Source of the DNA: Candidatus Bathyarchaeum tardum
Lineage (GTDB): Archaea > Thermoproteota > Bathyarchaeia > Bathyarchaeales > Bathyarchaeaceae
Length of the DNA stretch: 64,000 bases
NCBI GenBank assembly: GCA_029762755.1
Contig: JARVGH010000005.1
Location: 179,730-243,729 of the forward strand
Direction: 5' to 3'
Below, piece after piece: positions 17,354-26,034 of the stretch. The notes beneath the pieces are model-generated. The model was given only the letters and a program-made list of their open reading frames with translations. It ran no database searches and was not told the origin of the DNA. Every line of letters starts with the position of its first letter. The stretch's first letter is position 1. The position numbers were made by a program, and so were the translations under genes.

Positions 17354-18817
17354 TTAAAGCTTGGGTTTTTGCTTGCTGAATTCTGTGTTTTGTTCAAAGG
17401 TGTAAGCAACCTGTAGAGTGAGGTCTTCTCGAAGGTGGGGCGCCAAAATCTGTAATCCCACTGGAAGCCCTTTAGTAAATCCACAAGGGACAGAAATTGC
17501 AGGTAATCCTGCTAGGTTTGCTGAAACCGTGTCTACGTCGCTCATGTAAAGTTGGAGGGGGTCTTCAATTTTTTCGCCAATTTTAAAGGGAGGAAACGGC
17601 ATAGTTGGACCCATTAAAACATCAAATTTTTTGTAAGCTTCTTCAAAGTTTTTACGAATTAATGTTCGAACTTTAAGGGCTTTCAAGTAATACTTGTTGT
17701 AGTAACCCGCTGAAAGCGCATAAGTGCCCAAGATTATTCGTCGCCTTACTTCAGCTCCAAATCCGGTTCGCCTGTTTTTGGAATAAACTGTTGCCCAGTC
17801 TGCTTCATCTTTGTCTATGCGATAACCGTAACGTAACCCATCAAACCGAGCCAAATTCGAGCTGGCTTCAGACATTGCGACAATATAGTAAGCTGCAAGG
17901 GACTGCTCCAAGCTGGGCAGTGAAGTTTCTTCGTATGATGCACCTAATTCTTCCAGTTTGTGAATTGCATTCCAAACCTGTTTTTTAACATCAGGTTTTG
18001 TTCCTTCACCAAAAAATTCTTTGGGTACTCCGATTTTAAGTCCTTTAACGCCGTTTTTTAAGAATTGGGTGTAATCTTTTATGGGTTGATTAACTGATGT
18101 GCCATCTTTCGTGTCATGACCCGCAATTACGCTTAAAAATAGTGCACAATCGTAAACGTCCTTTGCCATGGGTCCTATTTGTTCTAGGCTGTTGGCATAT
18201 GCGATTAATCCGTAACGGCTAACTAGTCCATATGTTGGTTTTAATCCAACAACCGAACAATAACTTGCAGGGCAACGAATCGAACCTCCTGTATCTGTTC
18301 CTAATGACAGGACTGCTTCGTCAGTGGCGATGCATGCTGCACTTCCTCCGGATGATCCTCCGGGAACTCGTGAGTTATCCCACGGGTTAAAGGTTGGTCC
18401 AAAATAGCTGGTTTCTGTGGATGAGCCCATTGCGAATTCATCCATGTTTGTTTTTCCAATTATTATCCCGTCTTGTTGTTTGATTCTATTAATAACTTCG
18501 GCATTGTAGGGGGGAACAAAATTTTCAAGCATCTTAGACGAGCAGGTTGTCAAAATCCCTTGTGTGCATATTGCATCTTTTATTGCGATTGATACCCCTG
18601 CTAGTTTTCCGACTTTTTTTCCTTCAGAAATTTTTTTGTCAATTTCTTTGGCTCTGTTTAAGGCTTGGTCTTCAACAAGTGTTACAAACGCGTTAATTTT
18701 ATCTTCAACTTTGTGGATTTGTTCAAAGACTGCTTCCAAACATTCTTGTGCGGATGCTTCTTTGCTTTTTATTTTTTGTATGGTCTGTTGGGCTGTTAAT
18801 TTGTGCAAGTCTGACAT
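17354..18817 (-). CDS. gatA: Asp-tRNA(Asn)/Glu-tRNA(Gln) amidotransferase subunit A
   Basis: This 487-residue amidase-signature enzyme carries the Ser-cisSer-Lys triad: lysine in VSIAIKDAI, the first serine in GGSSGGSAACIA, and the nucleophile region TDTGGSIRCPASYC. It also has FAMGSSTETSYFGPT, GLKPTYG and the late YYNKYYLKA. GatA frees ammonia from glutamine and passes it to GatB, which amidates Glu-tRNA(Gln) or Asp-tRNA(Asn). ATG 18817 has AGGAG nine bases ahead. It follows gatC by 11 bases, a clear operon. Confidence 0.94.
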   Translation of the reverse strand: MSDLHKLTAQQTIQKIKSKEASAQECLEAVFEQIHKVEDKINAFVTLVEDQALNRAKEIDKKISEGKKVGKLAGVSIAIKDAICTQGILTTCSSKMLENFVPPYNAEVINRIKQQDGIIIGKTNMDEFAMGSSTETSYFGPTFNPWDNSRVPGGSSGGSAACIATDEAVLSLGTDTGGSIRCPASYCSVVGLKPTYGLVSRYGLIAYANSLEQIGPMAKDVYDCALFLSVIAGHDTKDGTSVNQPIKDYTQFLKNGVKGLKIGVPKEFFGEGTKPDVKKQVWNAIHKLEELGASYEETSLPSLEQSLAAYYIVAMSEASSNLARFDGLRYGYRIDKDEADWATVYSKNRRTGFGAEVRRRIILGTYALSAGYYNKYYLKALKVRTLIRKNFEEAYKKFDVLMGPTMPFPPFKIGEKIEDPLQLYMSDVDTVSANLAGLPAISVPCGFTKGLPVGLQILAPHLREDLTLQVAYTFEQNTEFSKQKPKL

Positions 18818-18828
18818 GTATTTGGCTC

Positions 18829-19122
18829 CTATACTATTCTGGGGGCTTTGAAGAATTTTTTCTCTTTTTTGGGGGCCGTTTTTAATGCTTCTTCTGTGGA
18901 CAATGAAGGAACTATTTCGTCTTTTCGAGTGATGTTCTTGAGGTCTAAAACATGATAGGTTGGTTCTACATTTTCGGTGTCTACTTCGTCAATTTTTTTA
19001 AAATATTCAAGAATGTCATTGAACTGTTCCGTAAACAACTCTTTTTCTTCTTCCGAGAGCTCTATATGGGACAGCCATGCTACATGTTCAACGTCTTTTT
19101 TTGACAGGTGCTGTTCTTTCAT
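18829..19122 (-). CDS. gatC: Asp-tRNA(Asn)/Glu-tRNA(Gln) amidotransferase subunit C
   Basis: The 97-residue protein matches GatC: LSKKDVEHVAWLSHIELSEE, then FNDILEYFKKIDEVDTENVEPTY and the C-terminal stretch KTAPKKEKKFFKAPRIV. GatC is the belt that links GatA and GatB. ATG 19122 is chosen since GGAGGAG lies just before it; GTG/ATG codons nine residues upstream would include that site. A TATA-like TTTTATTA (minus strand, 19168-19161) lies about 40 bases upstream, making this the first gene of gatC-gatA-PAC2. Confidence 0.92.
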   Translation of the reverse strand: MKEQHLSKKDVEHVAWLSHIELSEEEKELFTEQFNDILEYFKKIDEVDTENVEPTYHVLDLKNITRKDEIVPSLSTEEALKTAPKKEKKFFKAPRIV

Positions 19123-19160
19123 GTTTTCTCCTCCACAGTAGACCTTCAAGGCTCCATTAT

Positions 19161-19168
19161 TAATAAAA
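19161..19168 (-). promoter_or_regulatory. TATA-box-like element for gatCA
   Basis: On the minus strand the sequence reads TTTTATTA, about 40 bases ahead of the gatC ATG, which allows a short leader with its GGAGGAG site. Confidence 0.45.
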
Positions 19169-19315
19169 GCCTATCAATCTCTTGTCAAACTCTGTTCGAG
19201 ACTACTTTTAACTCTTCTGTGATTTGTCCGTTTAGGTTTTGTTTGTTCAAAGTTTAGTTGAAATCAATATTCTTGTACCAAAATTGTTTTATTGCTTAGA
19301 GTCAGAACCTGAATA

Positions 19316-19391
19316 GAACACACGCAACATATTTCAAGGTTGAATCTGCGTTCCCACCCACACGACAATTCACCTTTTTTTGCGTGTGTTC
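19316..19391 (+). repeat. Long-loop perfect inverted repeat between two genes
   Basis: GAACACACGCA (19316-19326) and TGCGTGTGTTC (19381-19391) are perfect 11-bp arms with a 54-base loop, followed on the plus strand by CCCCCTTTTCCTTTT. It lies downstream of the surface-protein gene and upstream of gatC. It could be a terminator, a structured RNA or a binding site. Confidence 0.45.
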
Positions 19392-19417
19392 CCCCTTTTC
19401 CTTTTCTAACAATAATT

Positions 19418-21385
19418 TTAGTCGTCGTAGTCTTCACGGCGTTTTCTAATGAAAACTATTGCAGAAACTGCTGCAGCACCACCCCCACCACCAATTATGT
19501 AAATGAAGTACTGGTTTAGGAATGTGTCTGTTACCGTGAAAGTGGTTACGTTGCTGTATGCCTGGCTTAATGTATCGTTTTCTGCTAAGTTTGCGTGAAC
19601 TTGCCAAATTCCCATGGCTGTGGGTTCCCATTTTGCTGTATATGTTCCGTTTTCATCGGTGATTACACGTTTTGTGGTGGTTGTGTTCTGGTCGATAAAC
19701 ACCAAGTTAACCGATAAATTGGCTGCTCTTGGGATTGTCACTCCCGTTATTGTTATGTTCTCTCCAATCTCAACAGTTTTTGAAGTTACGTTACATGATA
19801 CCGCTATGTAATTTTTCAGTATTGTAAAACTTTCTTGTTCACTGGTTGTTCCAAAGTATGTTTCGCTTCCATTCCAAGTTGCCCAAACTAGCCAATCTCC
19901 ACCTTTTTTTAACGGTGGCACGTCAGAAAAACTGCCTGAAGCGTCTGTAGTTGCTATTCTGGATATTACTGTATCAGTTGAAGTTTCATTTTGTGTTGTA
20001 TCTTCTGTTGTCTTGTTGGATATTGTGGTTGCTAAAAAGTCACTTTCCAGTTGATAGTATAATGTAACGTTTCCTTTTCCAGCTCGGGTTGAACCTATTA
20101 CTGTGATTGAGTTTCCATATTCCACAACTTTGCTTGAAACATCCAAAGTTATGTTTTCAGAATTTTTCACCCAGTAACTGCCACTGATTTGTCCAATGTT
20201 ACCTCCTACGTCTTTTGCCTCAACCGTGTATTCGATTAAGGTTCCCGCAGGTTGTCCTGGAATTGTTGCAGTGAATATTTGGTTTTGTTCTGTCTCCATC
20301 TCGATGCTCGAGTATTTTTCCCCGTTATCTTTTGTGTAATTCATTGTTACAGATTCTAAGTTGAATTGTTCTTCTATGAGCACGTTTATGTCTGTTCCTA
20401 TGTTGGGTTCTGCTTTTTCCACATTGTCAATTATTGTTAGTTCTGGTTGGTCAAAATCTGTTTTAACCATGAATTTGATTTTGCCGTTTCCATGTTCAGC
20501 TATTAGTGCAAGGTGATATAATATGTCTCCTTGACTTGGGGCTGTGAAGTTGATTAGCATGTCTTGTCCTGGATATTCGCAGCTTGCCATAGCGTCTTTG
20601 ATTCTTACTCCTTTGCTGTTAACGTTGTATCCGCCATAAATTCCTGAAAGTTTTCCATATAGTCCCTGTTCTATTGGTAATGGTAAACCGTTTAGAACTG
20701 TGCCTGCTCCTGCAGATGGGTTTGCCATAATATACAATCGGGCTTCGTACATGTCCAGACTGTCGGGAACTTGAACAATAACCTCTATTTGGCTAGCGTT
20801 TGTGGTGAATTCGTATCCCCACGAAGTTTTTAGAACGGGATTGTCGTTTACTTTTCCTTCCATGTCCAGCTCGTACCATTGGTCTGTTTTAATGTGTTCA
20901 ATTATCATCAAAGTGGCTGCTTGGGCACCGTTGCTTTCTCTGGCGTCGTTTTTAATTTGGAAACTGTAATCTCCCGTTTTTTCTGGAATAAAAAATGGGT
21001 GATCAACTGTCGTTCCCAAGTGTTCAGGCAATCCCGCAGCTTCAGTGTGGTAAGACTCTAATTTTCCTGAAGGATTATAAACGAAAAGGTCGTAGTCTGT
21101 TTTGTTGGTTTCTGGGGCGTAGTCTATCCACTCACCATAGCAGTAAACTCGGTACATTTTTCCCTCTTCTAGGGGATACACAAAAGTTTTGTATTCTCCA
21201 ATTTCAATCTCGGATGCATTGATATAAACAGGAAGAACAGGTTTACTAATGTAATCCCATTTACCCAATGGATAAGGAACATTGGGTGCTGCACACACAG
21301 TGCAAGGTATTGTAATGATACTTGTCACTGTCCAAACTAGTATGATTGTGAATAAAAACAATCCTTTAGTCGACCACCCACCCAC
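19418..21385 (-). CDS. Secreted, membrane-anchored multi-domain surface protein
   Basis: The 655-residue protein has an N-terminal signal peptide (hydrophobic stretch around residues 8-32), a domain resembling bacterial/archaeal pre-peptidase (PPC) folds (residues about 60-160), Ig-like or PKD-like repeats near 350-410, 420-530 and 535-625, and a C-terminal helix followed by KRREDYDD. At least ten N-glycosylation sequons lie between. Repeats such as VEYGNSITVIGSTRAGKG and VEIGENITITGVTIPRAAN are related to each other. It is likely an S-layer-associated or adhesive surface protein facing outward. GTG 21385 has GAGGA seven bases upstream. No enzymatic motif was seen. Confidence 0.8.
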   Translation of the reverse strand: MGGWSTKGLFLFTIILVWTVTSIITIPCTVCAAPNVPYPLGKWDYISKPVLPVYINASEIEIGEYKTFVYPLEEGKMYRVYCYGEWIDYAPETNKTDYDLFVYNPSGKLESYHTEAAGLPEHLGTTVDHPFFIPEKTGDYSFQIKNDARESNGAQAATLMIIEHIKTDQWYELDMEGKVNDNPVLKTSWGYEFTTNASQIEVIVQVPDSLDMYEARLYIMANPSAGAGTVLNGLPLPIEQGLYGKLSGIYGGYNVNSKGVRIKDAMASCEYPGQDMLINFTAPSQGDILYHLALIAEHGNGKIKFMVKTDFDQPELTIIDNVEKAEPNIGTDINVLIEEQFNLESVTMNYTKDNGEKYSSIEMETEQNQIFTATIPGQPAGTLIEYTVEAKDVGGNIGQISGSYWVKNSENITLDVSSKVVEYGNSITVIGSTRAGKGNVTLYYQLESDFLATTISNKTTEDTTQNETSTDTVISRIATTDASGSFSDVPPLKKGGDWLVWATWNGSETYFGTTSEQESFTILKNYIAVSCNVTSKTVEIGENITITGVTIPRAANLSVNLVFIDQNTTTTKRVITDENGTYTAKWEPTAMGIWQVHANLAENDTLSQAYSNVTTFTVTDTFLNQYFIYIIGGGGGAAAVSAIVFIRKRREDYDD

Positions 21386-21628
21386 GACTATTCCTCACTG
21401 TTTTTTGTTGAGTTACCTCAATTTCTGATAGCAAGTTAGTAATTGAGAGTAAAAATGGTTATGAATATGGGCTAACTACCTAAAATATTGATTTATTCAA
21501 TTACTGGATTTAACTGATAATATGCCTTTTAACATATACTTTTGCATTTTTTATGTCAGTTCAATATGTTACACACGCTTTTTTTTATGTCTTTTTTATC
21601 GAATATTTGATTGGAGCATAGGAGCATT

Positions 21629-22030
21629 ATGTCTGCACCAGAAGAAACTTACGACGAGGCAGAAGCAGAAGAGGAAGAAGAGGAAACTAAACTTCTTAAC
21701 GCTGAACAAGTAACCACAATTGCTACTGATTTTTTGAAACGATTAGGAAACAAGCAGATGCTCAAGCCAGTTAAAGCCTCCCTGGAAGAGGAAGAGGAAA
21801 TCTATGTTGTAGAAGTAGCATTAAGCAAAAAAATTGCAACTGTTCAAGTAAACGCTACTACTGAACAAATCATAGAATACGAAATCATAGCCAAAGAACA
21901 AGAAACACCATCTAACTCATTTCTACCCCTCACTCCACAAAACATAATGGTTCTTGCCGGAACAGCAATCGGATCCGTAATCATTTCAGCGCTATTAGGA
22001 CTACAATCCCTAATACCTAGCATACTATAG
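21629..22030 (+). CDS. Acidic tail-anchored small protein
   Basis: The 133-residue protein starts with an acidic run (EAEAEEEEEETK), has a soluble alpha/beta middle part of about 70 residues (VVEVALSKKIATVQVNATTEQIIEYEI, similar in look to PepSY-like or ribosome-interacting folds, uncertain), and ends in a single hydrophobic helix (MVLAGTAIGSVIISALLGL). It would be anchored by its tail with the acidic head in the cytoplasm. ATG 21629 follows AGGAG; a TTG at 21611 is an unlikely longer start. It converges with cheB and reads away from the surface-protein gene. No role is recognised. Confidence 0.65.
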   Translation: MSAPEETYDEAEAEEEEEETKLLNAEQVTTIATDFLKRLGNKQMLKPVKASLEEEEEIYVVEVALSKKIATVQVNATTEQIIEYEIIAKEQETPSNSFLPLTPQNIMVLAGTAIGSVIISALLGLQSLIPSIL

Positions 22031-22229
22031 CAGTAAACTTCAACCTCCAAAACATAGGTCAACCAAAAAATCCCTTTTTTGGTCACATAATTCGGAACAA
22101 TTTTTATTATTCCTTAATTTTTAGAAAAAACCTTTTCAATATAGAACTAATGTTAAAACACTAATATGCTAAATCATCTAACTATTTTGGTTTAATCGTG
22201 CTTGGGTTGCTGGTTTTTTAAAGGGAACT

Positions 22230-23231
22230 TTAGCACCATTTTATAATTTGTTGTGGGATTTTAGTTATTGGAAGGATTTTGTCAACATTGCCTTCTTCTA
22301 TGGCTATTTTGGGCATGCCATATACGGTGCATGTCTTTTTGTTTTGGGCTATTGTTTTTCCGCCCTTTTCTTTGATGGCTTTCATGCCCCAAGAGCCGTC
22401 CCGTCCCATTCCGGTTAGGATTACTCCGATCACTTGGTCTTGAAAAACTCGGGCTGCTGTTTTCATCATGGGGTCAACTGCTGGCCGGACTCCATGGATG
22501 CTGGGTCCTTTGTCTAGTTTTATCCTTCCGTTGCCTGAAACTGTCATGTGTTGACCTGCAGGGGCAATAAGGGTTAGTCCGTGTTCAATTTTATCTCCTT
22601 TTTCTGCCTCTTTTACTTGGAAACTGCAAAGCTTGTCTAACCTTTCTGCAAACAACTTAGTGAAACCCTTTGGCATGTGCTGAACAATCAGAATAGGGGG
22701 ACTGTTTTCTGGTAGATGAACCAAAACTTCTTCCACTGCGGGAGGTCCTCCAGTTGAAGCCCCAATAGTAATGATTTTTTCTGCGATTTCTTGTTTAATT
22801 TTAATTGGTGAATAAGTTTCGTGTTCATGAGTAACAAGGTTTGCTTCTGCAGCAGTTTTGATTTTTTCTACAAGTTCATTTCTTACTTTTTCTATATCCA
22901 AAGAGATTTGTCCTGAAGGTTTTTGGATATAATCTACAGCTCCTAACCTAAGTGCTTTGAAAGTTGTTTCTGCCCCTTCTTTGGTGGTTGCACTAACCAT
23001 TACCACTGGCTTGGGATTTGTTTTCATTATCTCTTTTAGTGTAGTTAATCCGTCCATCCGCGGCATGTTAACGTCTAACGTGATAACGTCGGGGTCCAAT
23101 TCTTTGATTTTTTTTAAGGCATTAAGTCCATCAAAAGCAGATCCAACAACAGTTAAATCGGGGTCTGAGTCAACGATTTTAGTGATGACCTTTCGCATAA
23201 ACGCAGAGTCATCAACAACTAAAACTTTCAA
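22230..23231 (-). CDS. cheB: Chemotaxis protein-glutamate methylesterase/deamidase
   Basis: The 333-residue protein joins an N-terminal receiver (VLVVDDSAFMRK, phospho-acceptor in ITLDVNMPRMDG, lysine in YIQKPSG) to a C-terminal methylesterase with GASTGGPPA (catalytic Ser), QHMPKGF (His) and GMGRDG (Asp). It removes methyl groups from the receptor, giving feedback against CheR. Start is TTG 23231. It lies 102 bases after cheW on the same strand, last of the chemotaxis block, and converges with the acidic tail-anchored protein gene. Confidence 0.95.
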   Translation of the reverse strand: MKVLVVDDSAFMRKVITKIVDSDPDLTVVGSAFDGLNALKKIKELDPDVITLDVNMPRMDGLTTLKEIMKTNPKPVVMVSATTKEGAETTFKALRLGAVDYIQKPSGQISLDIEKVRNELVEKIKTAAEANLVTHEHETYSPIKIKQEIAEKIITIGASTGGPPAVEEVLVHLPENSPPILIVQHMPKGFTKLFAERLDKLCSFQVKEAEKGDKIEHGLTLIAPAGQHMTVSGNGRIKLDKGPSIHGVRPAVDPMMKTAARVFQDQVIGVILTGMGRDGSWGMKAIKEKGGKTIAQNKKTCTVYGMPKIAIEEGNVDKILPITKIPQQIIKWC

Positions 23232-23333
23232 AATGTATTCCCCACAAAATCACCATCCAATTTGAGTTATGACTAAAAAGGGGAAAGGAACAAAATTTTG
23301 TTCAATTATTGGTTAATCACGTTTGTTATTTAG

Positions 23334-23834
23334 TTAAGCAATTGGAACGATTTTTGCTGCAGGTTCCTTGTTGCGCGCGGAAGTTTCTTGCTCATCCGCT
23401 TTGTCTTTGCTGTCACTTATTATTTTGGCCAAATCCAGAATGACTACCAGTTTTTCTTTTTGTTTTCCAACGCCAACCACATATTCTTCCAGTTTTTTTG
23501 TTACCTGAATGCCCCTTTCAATGTCTGCTTCAGCGATTGTTGAAACCTCTGTTACAGAATCAACTACAATGCCCACTGCAGTTTTTCCCATCTCGATGAC
23601 AATAATTTTTTCACCGCTACTTTCTTTGCCTTCTAGGTTCAAGCGTTTGCGAAGGTCCATTACTGTTATGATTTGTCCTCGAAGGTTAGTTACGCCTTCA
23701 ACGTAGCTGGGGGCTCCGGGAACCGGAGTTACAGCTTGCACATCTCGAACTTCCCTGACTTGCTCCACGGGTGCGCCGTAGTTAACGTCTCCAACCGTAA
23801 AGTTGACGATTTGTATTCCATTAGTTACTGCCAT
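23334..23834 (-). CDS. cheW: Chemotaxis coupling protein
   Basis: This 166-residue single-domain CheW has VNFTVGDVNYGAPVEQVREV, the VTPVPGAPSYVEGVTNLRGQIITVMDLRKR core and GVVVDSV-like GIVVDSVTEVS, followed by VVGVGKQKEKLVVILDLAKI. A charged tail of about 30 residues follows the fold. It links the receptor to CheA. ATG 23834 is preferred because AGGGG lies eight bases before it; the GTG at 23855 would overlap the receptor gene. It follows that gene by 11 bases. Confidence 0.94.
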   Translation of the reverse strand: MAVTNGIQIVNFTVGDVNYGAPVEQVREVRDVQAVTPVPGAPSYVEGVTNLRGQIITVMDLRKRLNLEGKESSGEKIIVIEMGKTAVGIVVDSVTEVSTIAEADIERGIQVTKKLEEYVVGVGKQKEKLVVILDLAKIISDSKDKADEQETSARNKEPAAKIVPIA

Positions 23835-23845
23835 GCTTGATGCCC

Positions 23846-25588
23846 CTACTGCCACATGTCTTTGAACATCTTGACTTCAGATTCAATCTTTTTAGCAAGT
23901 TCCATGATTCTGGTTACTTCTTCCTGAACTTTGGTTGCTGCTACTGCTACTTCTTCGGTTGCTGCGGTTTGTTCTTCAATGCTGGCTGCAGTTTGTTCAG
24001 ATGCAGATGCAGATTCTTCAGAGAAACTTGCTACCTGCTCAACAACTCCACCTACGTCTTCAAGGTATCTCACAGATTCTTGGACTGCTGCTTGTAGGTT
24101 CTTGGTTACTCCCAGAATTTGTTGCATGGATTCCGCTACTTTTTGGGAACCAGTAACTGCATCGTTAACATTCATGTCACCTTCTACGGCTGCTTGATCT
24201 GCGCTTTTTGACATAGTTCCTGCACGTTCTCCGGCTTTGGTAATTGTATCAATAGATTCAACAGATGTTTTTGCTGCAGTTCCTGCTTGTCCGGCGAGTT
24301 GTTTTACTGCATCGGCTACGACTGCGAATCCTCGTCCTGCCTCGCCTGCTCGAGCTGCTTCGATTGCAGCATTCAAGGCTAACATGTTAATTTGTCCTGC
24401 AATTTGGGATATATCGTCTGCTAATCCAGCAACGTTTTTGACTGAAGCGTTTACTTCACTGATAGTTATTCCAACATCGCTTGATGCTGCTTTGATTGCG
24501 TTTAATGATTTTAGGGCTTCTTTTCCGTTTTCACTGGCTTCTTGTGCTACTTTGTTAGATGTGTCTACAATTTTGTTTACTTCTTCAGTATTTGTGCTAA
24601 CGTTGGTCATTTTTTGCATCAAAACTTGGACGTTCTTTTGTGTTTCTTGAGCAAGTTTAGAAAGGCTTTGGGCACCATCCGAAACATTTTGCGAGGCAGC
24701 CATTACCTGTTCCATTGTGTTGCTTAATCTTTCAGATGCTTGTGCTGATTGTGCACCCATTGCACCGATGTTTTCTGCTGTTGAGAGTATCTCTGTTGAA
24801 AGACCAGCAATGTTATCAGACACAGAAGTGCTAACTTGAACCAAACTTTGAGTGTTTTCTAGCATCTGTTTAATTTCAGTAATATCAACGACTGACTCAA
24901 TTGCACCAATCACTTTTCCTGTATTATCAAAAAGTGGTGAACCCGTGTAACGAATGTGCCATTTACCATCTGAAATAGTCTCAGATGTTTCTGGCTTTTT
25001 GTTTTTCATTGCAATAGCACATGCACATTTCGGTGTTTTGCAATCTTCTGTTTTGTAAAGATTGTAACATTTCTTTCCAATGAACTTGTCAGGAGTTGAT
25101 CCCAACAAGCTTGCTGCATATTCATTGAGGAATGTAACTTCAAAATCTTTGTTTATTGCGACAATGGATGCTTGAGCTCCTTGTAGATATTGTGCTTGTT
25201 TTTCAGCTAATTCGACTTCCTTTTTGAGGGAAGTTATATCGACCAAGTATTCTACTGCACCAATAACTTTACCTTTGTCATCACAAAGTGGTGAGCCTGT
25301 GTTCCAAATCCGCATTTCGCTGTTTCTTGTTTGAGCAGTTGCTTGTTTCTTTTTCTTCATTGCAATCGCACAAACACATTTGGGTGTTTTGCAGTCTTTA
25401 GTTTTGAAAAGGTCATAACATTTTTTGCCAACAAGTTTGTCCGGATTTGACTTCAGCATTTTCGCGCCGAACTCGTTGATGTACGTAACATCAAAATCTT
25501 TGTTTATGGCTACAACTGCCCCCTGAACGCCTTCAAGATACTGAGTATAAGTGTTAGATGTTTCATCTAATTGTGTTGTTTTCGCCAA
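23846..25588 (-). CDS. Soluble double-PAS methyl-accepting chemotaxis protein
   Basis: The protein of about 580 residues has no membrane segment. Two PAS domains in tandem (about residues 20-120 and 130-240) each contain the same four-cysteine pattern CX8CX4CXC (KKCYDLFKTKDC-KTPKCVC and KKCYNLYKTEDC-KTPKCAC). A long coiled-coil signalling domain follows, with the hairpin tip LALNAAIEAARAGEAGRGFAVVA, and the end is charged. It would sense an internal redox, metal or ligand signal and control CheA. TTG 25588 is chosen since GGAGG sits eight bases ahead; TTG 25612 lacks such a site. The next gene, cheW, follows directly. Confidence 0.92.
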   Translation of the reverse strand: MAKTTQLDETSNTYTQYLEGVQGAVVAINKDFDVTYINEFGAKMLKSNPDKLVGKKCYDLFKTKDCKTPKCVCAIAMKKKKQATAQTRNSEMRIWNTGSPLCDDKGKVIGAVEYLVDITSLKKEVELAEKQAQYLQGAQASIVAINKDFEVTFLNEYAASLLGSTPDKFIGKKCYNLYKTEDCKTPKCACAIAMKNKKPETSETISDGKWHIRYTGSPLFDNTGKVIGAIESVVDITEIKQMLENTQSLVQVSTSVSDNIAGLSTEILSTAENIGAMGAQSAQASERLSNTMEQVMAASQNVSDGAQSLSKLAQETQKNVQVLMQKMTNVSTNTEEVNKIVDTSNKVAQEASENGKEALKSLNAIKAASSDVGITISEVNASVKNVAGLADDISQIAGQINMLALNAAIEAARAGEAGRGFAVVADAVKQLAGQAGTAAKTSVESIDTITKAGERAGTMSKSADQAAVEGDMNVNDAVTGSQKVAESMQQILGVTKNLQAAVQESVRYLEDVGGVVEQVASFSEESASASEQTAASIEEQTAATEEVAVAATKVQEEVTRIMELAKKIESEVKMFKDMWQ

Positions 25589-25643
25589 TTTGTTTTCCTC
25601 CGAATTCCCCAATAAAAAAAATGTAGATTCAAAAAACTATTAC

Positions 25644-25674
25644 ATTGTGTGCATACACAAGTCAGACACACAAT
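25644..25674. promoter_or_regulatory. Inverted repeat upstream of the receptor gene
   Basis: ATTGTGTG and CACACAAT are perfect 8-bp arms with a 15-base gap containing a nested ACACAA that pairs with TTGTGT. It lies 56 bases before the receptor start and may bind a regulator. Confidence 0.35.
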
Positions 25675-25839
25675 AATGAATCACGTTTTCAAAAAACTAA
25701 ATTCACATTTTTAATGTTGAATCCGTTTCCATTATTTCCTATTGTTCTCCATATGATGCCGTAATAGTAATTCACCATATCAAAAATCTATAAGTCAAAA
25801 ATTGTAAGGAAGGCACAACTCCGTTAAGGGCTGAAATGT

Positions 25840-26034
25840 TCAGGCATTAGTAACCTGTTCAGCTGATATTTGTTTGTAAGTTGCAGTTTCATCATGGTTT
25901 GGGATTATTTTCTTTAGTTCAAAATTAATTTTTTTGCCAAGGATAACTATGAGCTTATCCCCCATTTTTCTAACACCCACCACGCAGTTATCAGCCTTTT
26001 TGGTAAATTCGGCATTTTGAGTTAACGTCAACAA
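25840..26034 (-). pseudogene. cheW-like C-terminal remnant fused after cheR
   Basis: A 64-codon frame starts inside the 3' end of cheR in another frame and continues 150 bases beyond its stop. The part after the cheR stop (DNCVVGVRKMGDKLIVILG-KKINFELKK) resembles the last strand of CheW (compare EYVVGVGKQKEKLVVILDLAKI in the intact cheW of this window), but the first two-thirds of the fold is missing. A deletion that joined the end of a second cheW to cheR would explain this. It has only a TTG start and no clear Shine-Dalgarno. A short functional peptide cannot be excluded. Confidence 0.5.
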
